A DNA stretch of 64,000 nt from Pseudomonas svalbardensis (GCF_030053115.1 NZ_CP125619.1:2429501-2493500); one strand, 5' to 3'; shown: positions 9,501 through 17,681, counted from the stretch's first letter. The notes: a model not told the origin generated them from the letters alone. Numbers and translations: made by a program.

Positions 9501-9880
9501 CTCAAACGCGGGAAGACCAGCACGGCTTCGCCCACGTTGCTTTCGCGTTTGTTGGCGGTGATTTCGCATTTTTCCCACAGCAGTTGGGTCACGATGCCGT
9601 TCTGGATTCGGTATTCGTGCATGACGGCTTGAGGTTTCTTGTCGACGATGACGTAGAGCCAGCCGTCGCGGATCAAGCGAATTCCCAGAGGACGTGAGGT
9701 GGTTTTGTACGGCATGGCCAGTGCACTGGATGGGTCGAGTCGTTCAACCAGGCCATAACGGAGAGGGATGAGCTGGATTTTGGCCTTCATCAGCGAGCAG
9801 CCGCTCAGGGCACACTTGCCGTCGTCCCGGCTTTTTGCAACGTTGTTCGGGCTTTTGCCGGTCGATGTGGGCGTTGTCAT
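6560..9880 (-). CDS. VasX-like MIX T6SS effector (BTH_I2691-type)
   Basis: A protein of 1106 residues. The N-terminus resembles the VasX N-terminal region: a Cys-containing start, LIPLRYGLVE at ~37-46 and IRLIRDGWLYVIV at ~67-79, which fits the MIX core hRxGhhYhh. The middle is charged and helical (~200-680). The C-terminal third holds several hydrophobic stretches (about 745-775, 785-815, 825-860 and 930-950) of the sort that insert into membranes, as in colicin-like VasX. VasX-type effectors are delivered by VgrG and depolarise the target inner membrane. The start overlaps the DUF4123 stop by four bases (ATGA), and the stop abuts the DUF6708 gene. Family call good; pore formation inferred. 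Confidence 0.85.
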   Translation of the reverse strand: MTTPTSTGKSPNNVAKSRDDGKCALSGCSLMKAKIQLIPLRYGLVERLDPSSALAMPYKTTSRPLGIRLIRDGWLYVIVDKKPQAVMHEYRIQNGIVTQLLWEKCEITANKRESNVGEAVLVFPRLSKLYVNYSEVQWTAAKCAQVIKHKSEREYFMQAVDLTNTDPEKGAANLLTPSQAEKWIAEVAEQPSKEPAVTGAKPEESQDYLWEQASHFKKTQLGALKKQVKAENERDHLYLVIQDDLGVLRDLAEHQDLVTGWISNWSDAEANQKKYVFGCYIESLYTVTGETILNAAQGDPRFAKLKDETSEDQRQSIVDYVNVKNQTQYSGAGTHRGAIAASKSRMRTSLGPLHSKYEDLIETIEDNADDALDGAKMGQQGINDLIDRPAMEAFLKQQRAQLSRWNKRLDLISDDRANLISEERFQRSAWYFDPKFGDQLNTTLATEYACMRDICRTDKATEKLADLMEKQPGFTVPTFFTLSLTDQKDMHAKVTSFIKSLRDTYMVKDDYQGAQALSGKFGNLLTQNLAAAMQLSENGIVLGQLRDTAYEPAKQLRLAGALDEAMQALRSGQPLDPAKVLRRIPGSAWIDVLRAFGKGGITLEFASANQIAAFKADMAKLTDLRQQMTSLKKQIRQTLADERKGRSPKGGYKTLVSRRKAIQQTVAPLEGRVAQAMSPVGDGPGKAAFKIKGLNNAQVLEFERMADDYRLKRPSKGISKAVFASAGGDLFSSAAAILQIISFTAVYSEFARKKEADFSDKLAVANALFSMIGGTIAAAQGIAITGLSVAIENYASAAAKIGLAAKLGKITGVLGPFSYLFGAIAAGTGLYGEKGSAARWTEALRSGDGAKLAGASMTLAGDSGQLVVNGWATARTVQYTFEAMTNVSQARALAWVTAGGKLLSVAARANLIGLVLTGLQLGGEWLYNRNNKTELDKWLLKGPWGKQSANRSLAEERLMLANITAAPQIALQQINSKPMAVLSVPGMTANDLEDVSLGLSAYWLTNHQRNDWEAWSEPLLYQLNLLGAPGEPLKLGLEIFQHEANAQHGLAVVLRYHPVAGDKSFREKRFETTTLNAQNGKLLQSVSVLRTRTTDAPWLLVTSDSL

Positions 9881-10776
9881 CCTTGGCTCCTTAGCAGGGT
9901 TTCAGCCCGTTCCTGGGCAATATCAGCGACCTGTTCGAGTCGCTGCGCGGGCGTTTGTTCCGAAGGGGTCTTCAGTATTGCATCCAGGTCCGGATGCTCC
10001 TCCAGCGCTCGCTCACCGAGAAACCCGTGAATGTTGGCGTAGAGGGTGATGTCTAGCTCGGTGTTGAAGCCTCGATCATATGAAGTCGAAGCCAATGCAT
10101 GCAGGTGTTCCCAGCGTTGCAGAGGGGTCGCTTGTACCTGATAGGACGGAAAGTATTCGTGCATGTGTTGGTCGAGGCGCAGGACGATGCTGCGGAAATT
10201 CACTTCGTCCAGTTGGCTGAGTTGTTCGTCGCTCAAGCGGTAGCGTTTGCTGTGGTTGGGCTCGGGAGCTTTGCCCGGTCGCTGGTTGATGTGCCAGCAG
10301 CCCAGAGCCGCGTCGGCGGTGACCATCTGCGAGCACGGGCCGAACAGGGTAGGGTCCTTGATGCTCTCGGCGTGGCTGAGCAATGCGTGGGCCACGGCAG
10401 GGTCGGCGACGCGCAGCAGGACTTCTTCACCCTGAGGGTGCATGACGCTGGTCAGCCAGCGGAAGTGCTCGACCATTTGTGCCCAGGGTTGATCGCTGAA
10501 CACCAGGTAGCCCCACTCCTGGCGGGGCTCAGCCAGAAACTTCGCGAGAATGGGATTGTTCTGGGTGTTTATCTGGACAAGGCACGGCGAAACGTCACCC
10601 AGTTCAGCCCACGGGGTGCCAAGGTAGAGTGGCTCGAAAACCGGATTATCCGACCATTGATAAAGGTGTTGAGGCAGTTTCTCGACGCTGACGCCATCCA
10701 GTAGCAAACCGACGGTGCCATTCCACGGCAGGCCTTGAGGCAACCCATTTTCCAGCGGCCAATCTGACTTAAGCAT
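9877..10776 (-). CDS. DUF4123 T6SS adaptor/chaperone (Tap/TEC type)
   Basis: A 299-residue cytosolic protein with the DUF4123 pattern: an N-terminal LLLDGVSVEKLPQHLYQW, then PLYLGTPWAELGDVSPCLV and WGYLVFSDQPWAQMVEHFRWL, followed by the conserved LLRVADPAVAHALL region. DUF4123 proteins load a specific effector onto the cognate VgrG tip and are encoded between the two, exactly as here. It overlaps vgrG by eight bases and the effector by four, so translation is probably coupled. No signal peptide. Confidence 0.88.
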   Translation of the reverse strand: MLKSDWPLENGLPQGLPWNGTVGLLLDGVSVEKLPQHLYQWSDNPVFEPLYLGTPWAELGDVSPCLVQINTQNNPILAKFLAEPRQEWGYLVFSDQPWAQMVEHFRWLTSVMHPQGEEVLLRVADPAVAHALLSHAESIKDPTLFGPCSQMVTADAALGCWHINQRPGKAPEPNHSKRYRLSDEQLSQLDEVNFRSIVLRLDQHMHEYFPSYQVQATPLQRWEHLHALASTSYDRGFNTELDITLYANIHGFLGERALEEHPDLDAILKTPSEQTPAQRLEQVADIAQERAETLLRSQG

Positions 10777-12811
10777 TTTGCGCCTCCAGTTTGGCCTTCT
10801 CGCAGATCGCGCAGATTGGCTTCTTCTGCATCAACGCTTGCCGCTGAGCGGGCACCAACAATTGGCCGGCCTTATCCGCATCCGCCTGCTTCAACGGCCC
10901 CGGCAACAATGGCGCCGCCCCCGTCCCATTTCCCGGACTCCCGCCGGAGTTCATGTTGATCACCGGCCCGCTCAACGTCACACCGCTGCCATCAATCTTG
11001 ATGAAGCTGCCGCCGCCCTTGAGGGTCAGTTCGCTGCCGGCTTCGAGCACGACTTTCATGCCGCTGCTCAGGTGGATTTCCTGGCCGGCTTCGATGAACT
11101 GGCCGGTGCCGACTTTGATGTGCTGGTTGACGCCCACGGTGAGGTGGTCGTTGGCGCGGGTTTCGACTTTGCGGTCGGCGTAGACGGTGTGGTGTTCTTC
11201 GGCTTTGAATTCGCTGTAGCTGTTCTTCTCGACGGTGTCGTGGCGTTCGTTGCCGACGCGGATTTTCTGGTCGTGTTCGACGTTTTCGTCCCAGTCGCGC
11301 TGGGCGTGCAGGAAGATTTGTTCCTGGCCCTTTTTGTCTTCGATGCGCAGTTCGTTGTAACCGCCGCCACCGGGGGAGCTCAGGGTTTTGAAGGTGCTGC
11401 GGGTTTTGTTCGCCGGCAGGGCGTACGGGACGACGTTTTCCTTGTGGTACAGGCAGCCGCTGATCAGCGGTTGGTCGGGGTCGCCTTCGAGGAAGGTGAC
11501 GAGCACTTCCATGCCGATGCGCGGGATGGCGATGCCGCCGTAATGGGCGCCGGCCCAGGCGGAGGAGACGCGCAGCCAGCAGCTGGTCTTGTCGTCGGCC
11601 TGACCTTCGCGGTCCCAGTGGAATTGCACTTTGACGCGACCGTATTGGTCGCAGTGGATCTCTTCACCCTTGGGCCCGGTGACCACGGCGCTTTGGCTGC
11701 CGAGGATGCGCGGTTTCTTTTGCGTCAGGGGCGGACGGTTCGGCACATCCCACGGGGTGGCCTGGAAGCGGTTGCGGTAGCCCTGGTGGAAATCATCTTT
11801 CAGATTGGTGGTGTCGCTGGTGACCGACTCTTCCAGCACTTGCGGCTGTTTGCCTTCGTGGAGGATTTCGGTCAGCAGCCACAGGTCGTTCCATTTGGCT
11901 TTCGGGTGTTGGGTCAGGGCCAGGAAGTGGCCGCTGACCAGCAACGGCTGATCGCTTTTGCCTTCGGCGAGCCGGAAGTCACTGCGGTGGCGTTCGAGGG
12001 CGCGTTTGGCCAGGTGCTTGCCGCGTTCGCGGTCGATGAAGCGGCCGGGGTAGTCGTAGTCTTCGAGGTCGGGCAGGGCGTCGCCACGGTTTTCGCTTTC
12101 CAGCGTCAGGCGCGGTTTTTCGAAGTCGTAGTCGCGGCGGGTGGTGCGGCTGGTGCGGGTTTCCAGGCGCAGGTCGAAGCGCTTGATCACCGGGTCGTTG
12201 GCGACCATGCCGGAGTCTTGCTGGTAGGCCACAGGGGCGAGTTTCGGGAACACCGTCTGGTCATCGCCGAACACCAGTTTGTGGGCCGTGGCGCTGTGCT
12301 GAAAGTGGTAGTGGATACCTTCTTCCTCGCACAGACGCTGGACGAACTGCAGGTCCGATTCATCGTACTGAACGCAGTAGATGCGCTCGGGATAAATCGC
12401 CCCGACTTTGAATTCGTAGGCGTTGCTTTGGATGCCGTGCTCTTCGAGGACGCTGCCGATGATTTTCGGCACGCTGAGGTTCTGGAAGATGCGTTGGTTG
12501 ATGCGGTGCGCCAGGTAAGACAGTTGCGGGCGCAGGGTCACCGCGTAGCGGGTCAGGCGCTTGCCGGAATCACCCTGGGCGGCGCGGTAGATCTGGCCAT
12601 GGATGCCGCTGCCGTCAGGCGAGAGCTGCAAAAAGGCTGGTTTGTGCAGCAGGGTCTCGAGGTCCAGGGACGGCTGTTCACTGACCAGCTCCACCTCAAA
12701 CACAAAAGGCTGGCTGATGGCTTCCCGACCTTGCAGGGAGAAAACCTGGAAGTCGCTGGAAAGACCTTCGATGGTCAGGGCAAAGTGAGTTTGATTGGCC
12801 GGCGCGAACAT
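10769..12811 (-). CDS. vgrG: T6SS spike protein VgrG
   Basis: Start chosen at the ATG at 12811 (MFAPANQTHF), which follows GAGGAACAAGGG; the frame is open further to 12901 but that part lacks family similarity. The 680-residue product has the gp27-like N-terminus (FVFEVELVSE), the conserved QYDESDLQFVQRLCEEEGI, a gp5-like OB region (DQYGRVKVQFHWDREGQ, SCWLRVSSAWAG, IPRIGMEVLVTFLEGDPDQP) and C-terminal beta-prism repeats up to about residue 620. The short tail with two Cys (KPICAICEKAK) may bind the adaptor or effector. No C-terminal toxin domain. Confidence 0.95.
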   Translation of the reverse strand: MFAPANQTHFALTIEGLSSDFQVFSLQGREAISQPFVFEVELVSEQPSLDLETLLHKPAFLQLSPDGSGIHGQIYRAAQGDSGKRLTRYAVTLRPQLSYLAHRINQRIFQNLSVPKIIGSVLEEHGIQSNAYEFKVGAIYPERIYCVQYDESDLQFVQRLCEEEGIHYHFQHSATAHKLVFGDDQTVFPKLAPVAYQQDSGMVANDPVIKRFDLRLETRTSRTTRRDYDFEKPRLTLESENRGDALPDLEDYDYPGRFIDRERGKHLAKRALERHRSDFRLAEGKSDQPLLVSGHFLALTQHPKAKWNDLWLLTEILHEGKQPQVLEESVTSDTTNLKDDFHQGYRNRFQATPWDVPNRPPLTQKKPRILGSQSAVVTGPKGEEIHCDQYGRVKVQFHWDREGQADDKTSCWLRVSSAWAGAHYGGIAIPRIGMEVLVTFLEGDPDQPLISGCLYHKENVVPYALPANKTRSTFKTLSSPGGGGYNELRIEDKKGQEQIFLHAQRDWDENVEHDQKIRVGNERHDTVEKNSYSEFKAEEHHTVYADRKVETRANDHLTVGVNQHIKVGTGQFIEAGQEIHLSSGMKVVLEAGSELTLKGGGSFIKIDGSGVTLSGPVINMNSGGSPGNGTGAAPLLPGPLKQADADKAGQLLVPAQRQALMQKKPICAICEKAKLEAQNA

Positions 12812-12943
12812 CCCTTGTTCCTCGTGCAGTGCAGCGGCGCTCGCCGGCCCCCGTGCAGGGAGCTTGCGGACGCGAAAATTCTGGAAGGGCGAAAACAACA
12901 TCGACCAGCAGAGCTGGCCGATGCTTGAGACGGTCGGCCTGAG

Positions 12944-13459
12944 TTAGGCGACCGGCTGACGCCAGTCATCGGAACCCGAAGTACCGGATACTTCGTGGGT
13001 CCAGGTGATTTTGCGGTAGGTGAATTGCACTTCTTCCAGGTGAGTGAAGTGCGAGTTCGACGGGTCCTGGCAGTTGTGCATTTTGTTGTTGATGGCGACG
13101 ATGATCGCGTCTTCCAGTTTGGTGGTGTAGTAGTGCTCTTGGGTACCTTGAGCCGAAGTGCGGTACCACTGGATAACGATTTCGCTCATGCGCTCGCCGG
13201 AGGTCAGAGCCGCCTGCAGCAGTGGCGAAGCCTTGTCGTAGACCTTGGTGATCACGACTGGCTTGTGGACGCGCTGACCGGTCGGTTGGCCGGACTGCGG
13301 GTCACGCGGGATGATCACGTCGTGGCTGAAAGCCTGAACCATGACCTGGTCTTCGTGACCTTCCTGGTAGGTGTTGCCAACCGAGTCGGCGGTGAAGGCG
13401 CCGGCAGTGATCAGACCTTGTTTTTCGCCAGTGACGGACATGTACGCTGGTGTAGCCAT
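12944..13459 (-). CDS. hcp: T6SS tube protein Hcp
   Basis: A 171-residue Hcp-family protein (MATPAYMSVTGEKQGLITAG, HKPVVITKVYDKASPLLQAALTSGE, YYTTKLEDAIIVAI). Hcp hexamers stack into the T6SS inner tube and carry small effectors. AGGAG lies 10 bases before the ATG. It is the first gene of the leftward hcp-vgrG-adaptor-effector-immunity unit. No core T6SS genes (tss/tag) occur in the window, so this is an orphan hcp/vgrG island served by an apparatus elsewhere. Confidence 0.95.
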   Translation of the reverse strand: MATPAYMSVTGEKQGLITAGAFTADSVGNTYQEGHEDQVMVQAFSHDVIIPRDPQSGQPTGQRVHKPVVITKVYDKASPLLQAALTSGERMSEIVIQWYRTSAQGTQEHYYTTKLEDAIIVAINNKMHNCQDPSNSHFTHLEEVQFTYRKITWTHEVSGTSGSDDWRQPVA

Positions 13460-13526
13460 GGATGTGCTCCTTGCTAAAAGTTAGGGTGCCCGGGAGGCGG
13501 TATCGCCCGGTGGGTGCCTGACTGTT

Positions 13527-13542
13527 ATCAAGGACCGTGCCA
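13527..13542 (-). promoter_or_regulatory. Sigma54-like -24/-12 promoter for hcp
   Basis: On the minus strand TGGCACGGTCCTTGAT matches the sigma54 consensus TGGCACGN4TTGCW except for A in place of C in the -12 GC. It ends 67 bases before the hcp start codon. Many hcp/vgrG operons need sigma54 and an enhancer-binding protein. The imperfect -12 element keeps this a candidate. Confidence 0.55.
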
Positions 13543-13627
13543 TAAACGGTTAAGACTATATAAATCAGTAGGTTGGGAGGATTTTCAGCGCTCGCGAAGA
13601 ATGTTCGGCAGTGATCGCCTGTGAATG

Positions 13628-13749
13628 TGCGCAAGAAGTTGCGCAGTACTGCGCAACTTCTTGCGCACTTGGCTGGAGCGCCTGCCAGGCCGGGCGATCA
13701 GCGCCCCGGGAAGGGCTTTCGCAGCGTTGAGTGCGCAACTTCTTGCGCA
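13628..13749. promoter_or_regulatory. Three palindromic enhancer-like sites upstream of hcp
   Basis: TGCGCAAGAAGTTGCGCA at 13628-13645, then TGCGCAACTTCTTGCGCA at 13650-13667 and again at 13732-13749. Each is TGCGCAA-N4-TTGCGCA. The first two sit back to back and make one perfect 42-bp palindrome (13627-13668). They lie 85-207 bp upstream of the sigma54-like promoter, the distance expected of binding sites for a sigma54 activator. The region also faces the PfpI gene start, which they could affect. Bases 13460-13526 and 13750-13903 show nothing else clear. Confidence 0.6.
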
Positions 13750-13903
13750 TCAAGGCGGTTAGCCATCATTCGGTGCCCCATCGTCTGATTTGCCGAAAAC
13801 CGGCAGCAGAACCGCTAGGGTGACAGGTGCAACGAATGCTGCAGCCTGAAGGTCAAACTCAGCGCCGAGATGAATGAACATCTGCGAACTCAAGGAGAAC
13901 GAC

Positions 13904-14581
13904 ATGAAAATCCTGATGGTTCTAACGTCACACGATCAATTGGGTGACACGGGTAAGAAAACCGGCTTTTGGCTGGAGGAATTCGCCGCACCGTATTTCG
14001 CCTTCAAGGACGCCGGCGCCCAGTTGACCCTGGCCTCGCCCAAGGGTGGTCAACCACCGCTGGACCCAAAAAGCGACGAGCCCGACGCGCAAACCGCAGC
14101 CACCGAGCGCTTTCGCAAAGACCCCGCCGCCCAGTCCGCATTGGCGTCTACCGCTCTGCTGAGCAGCGCGAGAGCTGAAGATTACGACGCTATTTTCTAC
14201 CCGGGCGGCCATGGCCCGCTGTGGGATTTGGTCGAAGACAAAATTTCGATTGCTCTGATCGAGGCGTTTTCCCAGGCGGGCAAACCGGTCGCGGCCGTCT
14301 GCCACGCACCGGGTGTGTTGCGTCACGTCAAGGGCGCGGACGGTCAGCCGCTGGTCAAAGGCAAGCGCGTGACGGGGTTTACCAATTCTGAGGAGGAGGC
14401 TGTGCAACTGACGAATGTCGTGCCGTTTTTGGTGGAGGACATGCTTAAGGAGAAGGGTGGTGTCTATTCCAAAGGTGCTGACTGGGCGAGTTATGTGCTC
14501 ACTGATGGTTTGCTGATTACCGGTCAGAATCCGGCTTCCTCTGAAGCAGCGGCACAAGAACTGTTGGCGAAGCTCCGCTAA
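13904..14581 (+). CDS. DJ-1/PfpI family protein, class I glutamine-amidotransferase fold
   Basis: Start at the ATG preceded by CAAGGAGAACGAC; an in-frame ATG 30 bases upstream lacks a site. The 225-residue protein has the Hsp31/DJ-1 layout: KTGFWLEEFAAPY near residue 20, FYPGGHGPLWDL near 98, and the nucleophile elbow AVCHAPGVL with Cys near 131. Members are glyoxalase III-like hydratases, chaperones or proteases; this length and the EEF and GGHG motifs fit the type 1 glutamine amidotransferase-like group with glyoxalase III-type activity. Monocistronic, with IS110 right behind. Confidence 0.85.
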   Translation: MKILMVLTSHDQLGDTGKKTGFWLEEFAAPYFAFKDAGAQLTLASPKGGQPPLDPKSDEPDAQTAATERFRKDPAAQSALASTALLSSARAEDYDAIFYPGGHGPLWDLVEDKISIALIEAFSQAGKPVAAVCHAPGVLRHVKGADGQPLVKGKRVTGFTNSEEEAVQLTNVVPFLVEDMLKEKGGVYSKGADWASYVLTDGLLITGQNPASSEAAAQELLAKLR

Positions 14582-14599
14582 GTCTGACGTGTAATTGAA

Positions 14600-16027
14600 T
14601 GGACTCGCCCACGCCGAGGCGTCAATGCGCCACGGTGGCAGTCTAAACAGCCAACGACAGCGAGGGCGAGTCCATGAAAAAGCATACTTCGATTGATCAA
14701 TCTTTGTCTTCTGCCGATTTATCGGCCTGCACTACCGTGGCGGTCGACCTGGCCAAGCATGTTTTCCAGCTCGCCGGCGAAGACGCCCTCGGCAAGGTGC
14801 ATTATGAGCAGCGGATCAAGTCGCGCGAGGCGTTCTACGAGTTTCTCCGCCAGCTGCCGCCTCATGTCGTGGTCCTGATGGAGACCGGCCCGGGCGCTCA
14901 AGCTTGGGCCCGGCAGTTGCAGGATCAAGGCAACCTGGCGCGGATCCTTCCTGCCGGTCTGGTGGCCAAGCATCGCAGCGGCCCTAAAAATGATCGTAAC
15001 GATGCGCTGGCAATCCTGCGTGCCGGTCGCGACGAAAAGATCTGCGCAGTGCCGGTCAAAAGTGTCGCAGCGCTGGCCATGCAGGCACTGCATCGCGCTC
15101 GTCAAGGTTACGTGCGTCGCCGCACCGCCGTGAGTAATCAGATGCGCGGCCTGCTGCTTGAGCACGGGATTGCGCTGGCACAGGGCGACGTCGCGATCAG
15201 CCAGAGAATCCCGCGGATATTGGAGGATGCCACTCAGCCGGTGCCTGCCATGTTGCGCGAACTGATCGACGAACTGTTGGCCGAGTGGCGCCATTTGGGC
15301 GAGCGCATCAACGTCCTGACGGGACGCCTGGAAGTGGCCGCGAACGCCGACAAGACAGCCAAACGGTTGATGACTGTGCGCGGTATCGGCCCAATCACCG
15401 CTACGGCGCTGGTGGCCAAGGAAACCAAGCCTGAGCGTTTTCCCAATGCTCGCATGTTCGCCGCGTACTTCGGCATGGTCCCTGATCAGCACAGCAGCGG
15501 GAAGACGATTCAACTGGGGGACATGACCAAGCGAGGCGATAGCTATTTGCGCAGCCTGATGATCCAGGGTGCCCACGCGGTATTGCAGCAGTTGCGACCT
15601 GATTCCCAACAGCCCGACGACCGCCGTTTGTTGCGCTGGATGAGCCGATTGGGCCGCAAGGACGCAGCGGTCAGGTTGGCCAATCGCAACCTGCGCATCG
15701 TCTGGGTGCTTTTACAGAATGACCAGACTTATCGTCGCCAGCCCGCCGACGGCCAGCAAGCGACGATGAGCCACTGATCCACCGAGTTCTGCCACCGAGG
15801 TACCTACTGACCAACCTGTTGCTGAAAAAACATTGACCCCTGGTAAGACCGGCGTGGATAGATGCCTAAGCTGCTAGTGGCCTTCGAGGCCTGACTGTAA
15901 TCGGCATGCCACGAGCTCTTCCAATTTTGGCCAGAAGCCGACGACGGCTTCCTCGAGTAGGCCTAATACATAGATGCAACGGGGCGGCAGTTTTTTTAAA
16001 AGCGGGTAGACAGTGGGGGCGAGTCCA
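14600..16027 (+). mobile_element. IS110-family element
   Basis: Short inverted ends TGGACTCGCCC (14600-14610) and GGGCGAGTCCA (16017-16027) enclose one transposase gene. A further copy of the right-end sequence GGGCGAGTCCA sits at 14664-14674, touching the transposase ATG. No target duplication is visible, as usual for IS110. About 240 bases lie between the transposase stop and the right end; a short leftward frame there (15874-15980) is unassigned. The right edge abuts a chromosomal palindromic repeat. Confidence 0.75.
14674..15777 (+). CDS. IS110-family transposase (IS1111-like)
   Basis: A 367-residue DEDD transposase. The N-terminal RuvC-like domain starts TVAVDLAKHVFQLAGED, continues with VVLMETGPGAQAW and KNDRNDALAI, and the C-terminal transposase_20 domain has LMTVRGIGPITATALVA and PNARMFAAYFGMVP with the serine region QHSSGKTIQLGDMTKRGDSY. 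These enzymes work through a circular intermediate guided by sequences flanking the gene. Full length, no frameshift. Confidence 0.93.
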   Translation: MKKHTSIDQSLSSADLSACTTVAVDLAKHVFQLAGEDALGKVHYEQRIKSREAFYEFLRQLPPHVVVLMETGPGAQAWARQLQDQGNLARILPAGLVAKHRSGPKNDRNDALAILRAGRDEKICAVPVKSVAALAMQALHRARQGYVRRRTAVSNQMRGLLLEHGIALAQGDVAISQRIPRILEDATQPVPAMLRELIDELLAEWRHLGERINVLTGRLEVAANADKTAKRLMTVRGIGPITATALVAKETKPERFPNARMFAAYFGMVPDQHSSGKTIQLGDMTKRGDSYLRSLMIQGAHAVLQQLRPDSQQPDDRRLLRWMSRLGRKDAAVRLANRNLRIVWVLLQNDQTYRRQPADGQQATMSH

Positions 16028-16031
16028 TACA

Positions 16032-16161
16032 TAGCAGCTGGCGGAGCCTGCGTTCGGCTGCGAAGCAGTCGTTGTATCCGCCGCCGTGGTCTTCCAGACA
16101 AACCGTGTTTGCCGGTTTTACGACTGCTGCGCAGCCGAACGCAGGCTGCGCCAGCTGCTAT
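16032..16161. repeat. Large palindromic intergenic repeat (type B) pair
   Basis: Two arms (TAGCAGCTG...GCCTGCGTTCGGCTGCGAAGC and its complement) face each other around ~45 bases. The same paired repeat occurs at 17682-17827 and 48252-48383. It follows IS110 and may also act as a transcript end for the leftward hglS-type gene. Confidence 0.8.
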
Positions 16162-16175
16162 GTTCGTGCCACGCC

Positions 16176-17561
16176 TCAGACAGCGAGGCTCGACGTTGCG
16201 AAACATTCCTCGATCGAGCGCCGCTGTGTCTCGGCATACAACGCCAATTCATCAATCGTCGATCGCCCCAGCGCCTTCTCGAACACTTGCCGGTTCGACT
16301 GCACGCCATAGTGGGTTTGCGCCGCATCCCCCAGGTTTGACTGAAAAATCCCCGCAGCGCTGACTGGCAGGAAATCTTCGTACACCAACGGTTCAACCCG
16401 CAAGTACCCGCCGCTGAGCAGATCTTCCAGCGACCACGATTTCAACTCGTCGGCTCCCAACCCTTTTTCCGTGACGAAGTAGCGAAAGTACGCCAGTTCC
16501 TGTTGGCGCATGCCCTCAACGGTGTCAGGGAATTCTGCAAAGTGCTGCGCCATCAGCGCGTTGTAACGTGCGGCATTGCCCTCATTGGGGAAGTCTTTCA
16601 ATTCATCCCGGGCAGCGTTGAGCAAACGGTCGTAAAGCGCCCGGCCTTTGGGGGTGAGCGCGGCGCCGCGTTGTTCGATTTCGCCGAAACGGGCGCTGTG
16701 GCTGCCACGATTCTCGGCTTGATCGGTGAAGGCGACAGGCTCGTCCAGGGCCTTGAAACTGGTCTGGCGCAGCAGGATCGGGCACTGACGGCGGGGCGGG
16801 CCTTCGATCACTGCTTTGGGGGTGATGCCGTGGGCAGGCATTTGCGCCTGGACGATGTCGATGTCCAGGGTGCGCGGCGTCAAGTGGTTGATATGGGGGC
16901 CGCTGAACGCCACCACGTCGGCGATCAGGCGATGCTGGGCGCTGAGTTTGCGGTACTGCTCGGCGGTAACGGTGGCGGTGTGATGCCAGCGGAACGTTTC
17001 CAGCGCCTGCTCGACGAAGTCCTGGGCCTCCTGTTCGGTGAGGCCTCCCCGGGTTTCGGCGCGCTCGATGAGAATCAGCGCAGTGGGCGTGAAGATCGAA
17101 CGCTTATCCAGCACCGACTGGGCGAACGCTCGCAGTTCCAGGTCTTCGATCAGTTCCAGGCGCAGCAGGGAGGTGAATACCCGGAATGGGCTGACCTCCA
17201 ACGCCGCTTCATGCACCGCGCGAAAAGCGGTGGAGTGCACCGGCACACCGGCCGGGGACAGGTCGTAATAACCCACCGGCTGCATGCCCATCACCGCAAA
17301 CAGCCGGGCGAGGGTGGCCAGTTCATCGGCGGTGCCAACACGGATCGCGCCATGCCGCTCCAGGTCCAGGCGCTGGATTTCACCGGTGCTGTTCAACTGT
17401 CGGGCGATCTGTGGATCGCCGTCCAGCACGTGGTTGTTGGTCTGCTCCACCAATTCCATCAGCGCGCCGTACAGCGGCACTTCTTCGCGGTACATGTCGG
17501 ACATCGCTTTGGAGAAGCGTTGGCGGATCAGGTCAGGGCTGACGAAGTTCGGGTGACTCAT
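16176..17561 (-). CDS. hglS: 2-oxoadipate dioxygenase/decarboxylase (HglS/YdcJ family, DUF1338)
   Basis: A 461-residue protein close to the usual ~464 of the VOC-fold DUF1338 family. Pseudomonas putida HglS converts 2-oxoadipate to D-2-hydroxyglutarate in the D-lysine/2-aminoadipate route using Fe(II) and O2. Candidate metal ligands are visible: His in VEQTNNHV (~44), His in AFSGPHINHLTPRTLDI (~220) and the Glu-rich AENRGSHSARFGEIEQRG (~290). No signal peptide, cytosolic. No lysine genes adjoin it here; it stands alone between repeats. Confidence 0.85.
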   Translation of the reverse strand: MSHPNFVSPDLIRQRFSKAMSDMYREEVPLYGALMELVEQTNNHVLDGDPQIARQLNSTGEIQRLDLERHGAIRVGTADELATLARLFAVMGMQPVGYYDLSPAGVPVHSTAFRAVHEAALEVSPFRVFTSLLRLELIEDLELRAFAQSVLDKRSIFTPTALILIERAETRGGLTEQEAQDFVEQALETFRWHHTATVTAEQYRKLSAQHRLIADVVAFSGPHINHLTPRTLDIDIVQAQMPAHGITPKAVIEGPPRRQCPILLRQTSFKALDEPVAFTDQAENRGSHSARFGEIEQRGAALTPKGRALYDRLLNAARDELKDFPNEGNAARYNALMAQHFAEFPDTVEGMRQQELAYFRYFVTEKGLGADELKSWSLEDLLSGGYLRVEPLVYEDFLPVSAAGIFQSNLGDAAQTHYGVQSNRQVFEKALGRSTIDELALYAETQRRSIEECFATSSLAV

Positions 17562-17681
17562 GAAAGAATTCCTGGTGCAGTGACGTAAAGGATGCGGAAA
17601 AAGATCGCAGCCTTGCGCGGTGCCGACAAACGAAGAATCTTACGGACTTCATTCTGCAAAGGACTGCTGGTTGTAGCAGCT

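Noticed and set aside
10778..12928. A 716-codon frame on the strand opposite vgrG
   Set aside because: It mirrors vgrG in a high-GC gene; its translation is low-complexity and rich in Val/Phe/Ala runs with no family motif, while vgrG is fully conserved.
13627..13668. 42-bp palindrome considered as a terminator or transposon end
   Set aside because: No T run and no element beside it; the same half site recurs at 13732, which suits protein-binding sites better.
16503..17588. A 361-codon frame opposite the HglS-type gene
   Set aside because: Antisense shadow; the opposite strand has the conserved enzyme and correct codon use.
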